Positions 7,155 through 11,173 of a DNA stretch of 11,173 bases are shown here, piece after piece. The number at the start of each line of letters is the position of its first letter. The first letter of the stretch is position 1. The position numbers were made by a program, and so were the translations under genes. This DNA is from Acanthamoeba sp. SK_2022b (Eukaryota > Discosea > Longamoebia > Acanthamoebidae). The stretch lies in NCBI GenBank assembly GCA_027943245.1, contig JANDJZ010001359.1, positions 1 to 11,173 on the forward strand, read 5' to 3'. The notes beneath the pieces were generated by a model. The model was not told the origin of the DNA. It did no database searches and saw nothing but the letters and a program-made list of their open reading frames with translations.

Positions 7155-9391
7155 ATGGAATCCCTCATCGACCTCAATCCTGCCGCCCTCCCCCCTCGTA
7201 AGCGGCTCAAGTCATTGTGTTCATCGGCGAGTCCTCCTTCTACACCGACGACGCCTCCTCCCCCTCGACCCTCACCTCCTACCACAGCTACCGTCCGCAC
7301 AGACTCGATTAGTTCATCGGTACCGATGTGAACGATCTCTCCAGTTCCCCAAACCGCATCATTGGGCTGATTATCTTTTTAGCAGGGCCTCAAGCGTAAG
7401 AAGCCAGAAGCCAGGGAGGAGGAACTCTTCATCTTTTCGCATCAACATGCGCTTCCTCCCCGCAAGGCTGCCATGTTTGACATGAGGAGTGACCTTCCGT
7501 CTCCATCTCCATCCGACTCTGAGCCAGAACAGCCTAGAGGCAGGGGTCGTCCAGGTCGCAAGCCCGGCTTCTCTTCAAAAAAGGTATTCCCTCCATGTTC
7601 TCGTTTAGCCCAATGATATCTCGCTAACATCCCCCCCCCCCAACCATCTGTTCCATCAATCTTCTAGCGAGTTCGTAAGGACAAAGAGGAAGAGCCTCTG
7701 TACTGCCTGTGTCGCCAGCCTTATGACGAAGAGGTCTTCATGATCGCCTGCGACGTATGCAACGATTGGTTCCATGGCGAATGCGTGGGAATGACCGAAC
7801 GCAAGGCCCAGGCGCTAAAGATCTACGTCTGCCCTCCATGTACCCAATCACGAGCATCTGGCCAGCGTCGTAGAAGGAGCGTGGTGAGGAAAGAAGACCT
7901 CGATGTGGAGGTAAATGTAGATGAGGAAGACGATGACGATGAGGACGAGAAGGAGAACTACCACGAGTATCAACAACAGAGGCGGAAGCGAGCAAAGGGA
8001 CAAATGACACCGGCGAGGGGACGCACAAAGGGCGCGAATCCAGGGGGATCAACAGAAGCCTCGACGAGGCGAAGAAGCACTGGCGGGGGCGGAATTGGAC
8101 AACAAGGAGGTAGGAGGAGTCTAATGATCGAAGACGATGCGACCAATGTGGTGGCTGGTGAAACCGATTCGAGCAAAGAGGTAACTCTTCCTCTTTCTTC
8201 ATCGGCACACATCTCGATCTATTGTTTTTCACATCGGTTGCTAATGTCCCTCCCCCATCCAAGGATGTGCTACCGCGCCGAGTGTGCGTCAACAAGGATT
8301 GCAGTAATCCGGCTAAGCCTCAGTCCAAGTACTGCAGCACCGAATGCGGGGTTCGAGTCGCTACTCAGTTCCTCGAAAAGCAGAAGGCCGCTGCGGCCGC
8401 GGCCGCTGAGCCCATTCGCTCGCCTTCGCCCAAGGTCTCGCCCAAGCCCTGTGACGTATCACTTCACTCGAGCAGCGAGGAGAACCTTCCCAACTTCTCA
8501 TCGATTAAGAGGTAACGACCGCTGGCTGCTTCTCGTCTAGACACGTGGGTCCCTCTTACTGATCTCATCTCGCCCCGTTCACACCACTGCAGATCTCTCG
8601 AGAACTCTCCCGACATATCGGCGGCTGATGACTCGGACCTCAAGCAGCTCGAGTCGCTGGAACGCCAGCGCGGCGAGGTGGAAACCAATCTGCGCAACCT
8701 TGCGACCAAGCGGGAGGAGTTTGCCAAGGCCGTTCAATTCTCGACCACGCTTTTCGCTGCGGCAGCTGCCAGCGATGACTCGACGAGAACGGGAGAGCAG
8801 CAGAACGGTGGCGACAAGAGCTCGCAAGAGGGCGTGGAGGTTATGGATTGCTTTTCCTGCGGCCAGCCCATCCCCGGGCGCAACTTCGGGCGTCATATTG
8901 AGCAGTGCTACGCCAAGAAGGAGGGCCTCGGCGGGTCACCTTCGTCAACGGCGCCGGCGCTGTTGAGCGCGTACCAGCTCGACTCGCGCATGCTCGACGA
9001 TGGCACCCTCATCACCTACTGCAACCACTACGACGCACGCAGCGGTGGAGGCTACTGCGCGCATCCGCTCGATTCCTGCCCGCTCCACTCGTACAGGAAG
9101 GCCAACGACGAGCGCCGACTCTGCGGCTGCCCCACGGGCGACTTCAAGTCGGGCTACTGCGAGCGTCTGCGGAGCGACTGCGTTAAGCACTTCAACTGGG
9201 AGAACATCCGGAAGATGGAGATGAAGCTCGAGAAGAAGCGGCAGACCCAACTGCTCGGCTCGCTTGATGCCGAGATTGGGCTCGTCAAGTCACGCATCCG
9301 CCGAAGGAACCAGACCAAGGACGACGAACATCGCACCATCGAGGAGAACGGCGCGATTTACACGAGGCAGCACTCGCCTTCCAGCAAGTGA
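7155..9391 (+). CDS. CFP1: CFP1/Spp1-type COMPASS (Set1 H3K4 methyltransferase) subunit with PHD finger
   Basis: Chromatin reader that targets Set1/COMPASS to H3K4-methylated promoters. Exons: 7155-7319, 7386-7583 (or from 7383), 7668-8180, 8264-8511 and 8593-9391; all phases agree, giving 640 residues. The N-terminus is Pro/Ser/Thr rich with a basic KRLK patch. An AT-hook-like [11 protein letters not shown] (106-116) precedes a C4HC3 PHD finger: C134, C136, C149, C152, H157, C160, C176, C179, with the CNDWFHGEC core of the Spp1/CFP1 group. A basic and acidic linker follows, then the CFP1 C-terminal zinc region: [19 protein letters not shown] (299-317), a short Ala run, a coiled coil (about 390-424), [20 protein letters not shown] (461-480), then [14 protein letters not shown] and HFNWE. 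These match animal CXXC1 in order and spacing. No CXXC zinc finger is present, as in yeast Spp1. Identification rests on remembered family sequence and is strong. Confidence 0.93.
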
Positions 9392-9408
9392 AACCTCCAC
9401 CTCGACAC

Positions 9409-9444
9409 GACAGCAACATTGACAGCAACATCGACAGCAACGAT
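9409..9444 (+). repeat. Three tandem 12-mers after the CFP1-like stop
   Basis: Units GACAGCAACATT, GACAGCAACATC and GACAGCAACGAT are head to tail, 18 bases past the stop codon, in the presumed 3' UTR. Confidence 0.85.
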
Positions 9445-9798
9445 ACGCACTCATCTACACTTTACAACTTACGCGGCATGGCGACGACAGCACACACAGG
9501 CGGAACGCGAGCAACCGAGGAGGGAGGGAGGGAGAGGCAATAGATGGATTGGGGGGAGCAAGATACTGGTATTTTGTCATGTAAACAACTTTTAGACCGC
9601 AGGCATAGAGGCGTGTTATATTCCCAAACCGTTAATTCGCCCACGACCATCTTGTGGCTTCACAAGGGCCTTCCCTTCCCTCTTCTTTCCCCACACCCAC
9701 GAGCTCGTTACGCTCGCGCTTTCGGCGCGCAGGCAAGAATTTCTCTCCTGCGCTCTGCCGGGAAGTCGTTGCGGCTTGGGTGCAACGGCCGATGTGCT

Positions 9799-9805
9799 GA
9801 TTGGC
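9799..9805 (-). promoter_or_regulatory. CCAAT box (inverted) upstream of HMG-box gene
   Basis: GATTGGC on the plus strand is GCCAATC on the minus strand, the NF-Y-type CCAAT element, which works in either orientation. It lies about 155 bases upstream of the HMG-box ATG. A 5-base core is common by chance, so the call is tentative. Confidence 0.3.
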
Positions 9806-9955
9806 TGGTGCTGTGTTTCTCCAGTCCGTTGGACTTCGAAATTTCACGCCGGTACAGGAGTCCTGTAACGGTCGGAAGTGGCGGCGAGCTTCAAATACGG
9901 CAACAAGGGCCTCTGCTTCTTCATCGCACCTTCAACGCCAGCACACACCACAGCT

Positions 9956-10659
9956 ATGTCTGAAACCGAGAGCAAGGCCACCACCAAGTCCGCCAAGGCC
10001 ACCAAGGCCGACGCTGAGACCACCACCAAGAAGAAGAAGGGAAAGCCTGTGGAGCCTACTGCTGCCTGTACGTTAGCCATCTTGGCGCACTCTTCCTTCC
10101 CTCAACGACTTTCCCACTCATCTCCACGGTGATATTGGCTTGCGATTACAACGGCGTAAAGTGTGAGATTGCTTCTAATCTTCTTTGTCTTCTTCCATCT
10201 TCAGCCACTCGCCCTTCTCGCACGCACAGGAAGCCCAACCGCTTCGAGTTCGGCGCTGATGAGAAGGTAGTGTCTTCCAAGAGGAAGAGGGCCGCCTCCA
10301 AGGAGCGCTCGCCCGCCAAGAAGAGGAGGTCTGTGAGCAAGTCGCCGTCCAGGTCGAAGAAGTCGACGAAGAAGGGAGGCAAGAAGAAGAAGGACCCCAA
10401 CGCGCCCAAGAAGGCCCTCAGCGCCTACATGTTCTTTGCTCAGGCCAACAGGGACAAGGTCAAGAAGGAGCACCCCGACGCTACCTTCGGCGAGATGGGC
10501 AAGCTCCTCGGCAAGATGTGGTCCAAGGCCAGCAAGTCCGATAAGGCCAAGTACGAGGCCAAGGCCAACAAGGACAAGGAGAGATACGAGAAGGAGAAGG
10601 CCAAGTACGACAAGAACCACGAATCGTCCTCAGAGGAAGAGGAAGAGTCCTCCGACTAA
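9956..10659 (+). CDS. Single HMG-box chromatin protein (HMGB/NHP6-like)
   Basis: Abundant-type DNA-bending chromatin protein of 188 residues. Exons are 9956-10067 and 10205-10659; the intron has a GTACGT donor and a CTTCAG acceptor, and the junction makes a Ser codon. The N-terminus (1-37) is Thr/Lys/Ala rich. Residues 38-54 end in RKPNRFEFG, an unusual block. A Lys/Arg/Ser-rich region with SP motifs (60-100) follows, then one complete HMG box starting [16 protein letters not shown] (about 100-172) with the expected GKMW and KAKYE motifs. The tail is acidic ([11 protein letters not shown]). One box plus an acidic tail resembles plant HMGB more than yeast NHP6, although the long basic N-terminal extension fits neither exactly. 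Codon use is strongly biased to AAG, GCC and CTC, suggesting high expression. A role in chromatin is well supported; any specific pathway is not. Confidence 0.93.
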
Positions 10660-10740
10660 GCAGCGCCGCACCACTCAGAGAGATTTAGAACCCCCCTTTT
10701 TTAACTATCGAACAAACCTCCTTGTATGTATCTAGCCACA

Positions 10741-10746
10741 AATAAA
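10741..10746 (+). terminator. AATAAA polyadenylation signal of the HMG-box gene
   Basis: A canonical AATAAA lies 82 bases after the HMG-box stop codon, in a short 3' UTR with a T-rich stretch at 10697-10702. Position and strand fit cleavage a few tens of bases downstream, before the A-rich leader of the next gene. Confidence 0.7.
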
Positions 10747-10995
10747 TCCTGAAACTCCTATCCTCTGTGTGCGGCCTCTTCTTCAAAGCCCCTAAGCCAG
10801 TCCGTAGATTGGTGCCCGTCGGGAAACGACAGCCGATCGCCGGCGCTAACTCTGCCGGCATAACAAAAAAGAAAAACAAGAAAACAACAGAGAAACGATC
10901 ATACAAGAAAAAGCAGAGATGGCTTACCGAAAGAGCGTAACGCTTGGCGCGTGGTACTGCCCTAATCTGCGATGAGCACCAGAGGCGACGGCGAA

Positions 10996-11012
10996 GAATC
11001 TGCTGCAGATTC
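10996..11012. repeat. 17-base perfect dyad (8-bp arms, 1-base centre)
   Basis: GAATCTGC and GCAGATTC flank a single T. The dyad ends 38 bases before the start of the signal-peptide gene. It could be a binding site for a dimeric regulator or a leader hairpin; neither is shown. Confidence 0.45.
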
Positions 11013-11050
11013 TCTTCTCCATTAATGAGAAACCACAAACCCAATCTTGC

Positions 11051-11173
11051 ATGGCAAGATCTCCTCTCATCATCGGTCTCTTTCCGTTCTTCTTTTTCTT
11101 CGCCCTCTTCACCACTTCCACCTCCGCGAATGATGTAGTGCCTCGCCTGTGCGTGGCCGTCAACTACCACACC
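11051..11173 (+). CDS. Start of a secreted or membrane protein gene (N-terminal signal peptide, runs off window)
   Basis: An ATG at 11051 opens a frame with no stop to the window end (41 codons). It begins MARSPLIIGLFPFFFFFALF, followed by TTSTSA and then NDVVPRLCVAVNYHT. This is a classic signal peptide: a positive charge at residue 3, a very hydrophobic core rich in Phe, and a small-residue cleavage region ending TSTSA around residue 26. Entry into the secretory pathway is therefore well supported. The mature part visible is only about 15 residues, too short to name. An opposing minus-strand frame overlaps it, but this frame has the stronger protein-like signal. Confidence 0.6.
   Translation, partial: MARSPLIIGLFPFFFFFALFTTSTSANDVVPRLCVAVNYHT

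Larger units (their letters stand above)
9392..9955 (+). other. Spacer: CFP1-like 3' UTR and HMG-box gene promoter
   Basis: The 564 bases hold no convincing gene. Three tandem 12-mers (GACAGCAACATT, GACAGCAACATC, GACAGCAACGAT) lie at 9409-9444 just after the CFP1-like stop. A GGGA-rich run lies at 9520-9535 and a CT-rich run at 9665-9700. An inverted CCAAT box (ATTGG, 9800-9804) lies about 155 bases upstream of the HMG-box ATG, a usual distance. No AATAAA or clear TATA box was seen. The 139-codon plus-strand frame at 9544-9963 has no recognisable features. Confidence 0.55.
10660..11050 (+). other. Spacer: HMG-box 3' UTR and leader of the signal-peptide gene
   Basis: After the AATAAA, an A-rich tract (10861-10920) resembles a 5' leader. 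It is followed by a 19-codon frame (ATG 10919 to TGA 10975) and a perfect 17-base dyad at 10996-11012, before the next ATG at 11051. A 161-codon minus-strand frame (11170-10685) crosses the region and has no recognisable domain. No other gene is seen. Confidence 0.5.

Noticed and set aside
7738..8295. 185-codon minus-strand open frame
   Set aside because: Antisense to the PHD finger and linker of the CFP1-like gene, whose zinc ligands are clearly conserved.
10685..11170. 161-codon minus-strand open frame
   Set aside because: It crosses the HMG-box 3' UTR and AATAAA and opposes the signal-peptide frame; composition is low complexity with no domain.
1..11173. CRISPR array, tRNA, rRNA, insertion sequence or viral insertion
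   Set aside because: No spaced repeats, cloverleaf-like sequence, terminal repeats, transposase or viral protein motifs were seen; all repeats are simple-sequence tracts or small dyads.

Overview
The window looks like nuclear DNA of a free-living protist, most likely an amoebozoan such as Acanthamoeba. This is inferred from GC-rich coding sequence, very tight gene packing on both strands, many short introns with pyrimidine-rich 3' ends, and microsatellites confined to introns and spacers. No database search was possible. There is no sign of prokaryotic operons, tRNA or rRNA genes, CRISPR arrays or transposons.

Layout. Minus strand, read right to left: an EF-hand (calmodulin-like) gene of 4 exons (6484-5813); a gene of about 16 exons (5582-1735) encoding a P-loop polynucleotide-kinase-like domain, a degenerate HAD phosphatase-like domain and a long disordered tail; and, 81 bases further on, a DEAD-box RNA helicase gene (1653 to beyond the left edge). 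Plus strand: a 5-exon gene for a CFP1/Spp1-type COMPASS subunit with a PHD finger (7155-9391); a 2-exon gene for a single-HMG-box chromatin protein (9956-10659) followed by AATAAA; and the start of a gene with a clear signal peptide (11051 to the right edge). The 670-base spacer at 6485-7154 lies between the minus and plus clusters and may hold a small membrane-protein ORF.

How the genes relate. These are separate eukaryotic transcription units, not an operon. Several products are nuclear (Set1/COMPASS reader, HMG-box protein, probable nucleic-acid end kinase), but shared function is not shown by adjacency. Exon boundaries come from reading phase, GT/AG sites and family conservation. The least certain parts are exons 11-13 of the kinase gene (about 3260-3640) and two helicase junctions, one of which needs a GC donor.

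The most interesting points are the kinase-first PNKP-like protein with a phosphatase domain that has lost key catalytic residues, a perfect E2F-type site just upstream of it, and a CFP1 homologue that has an AT-hook but no CXXC finger.
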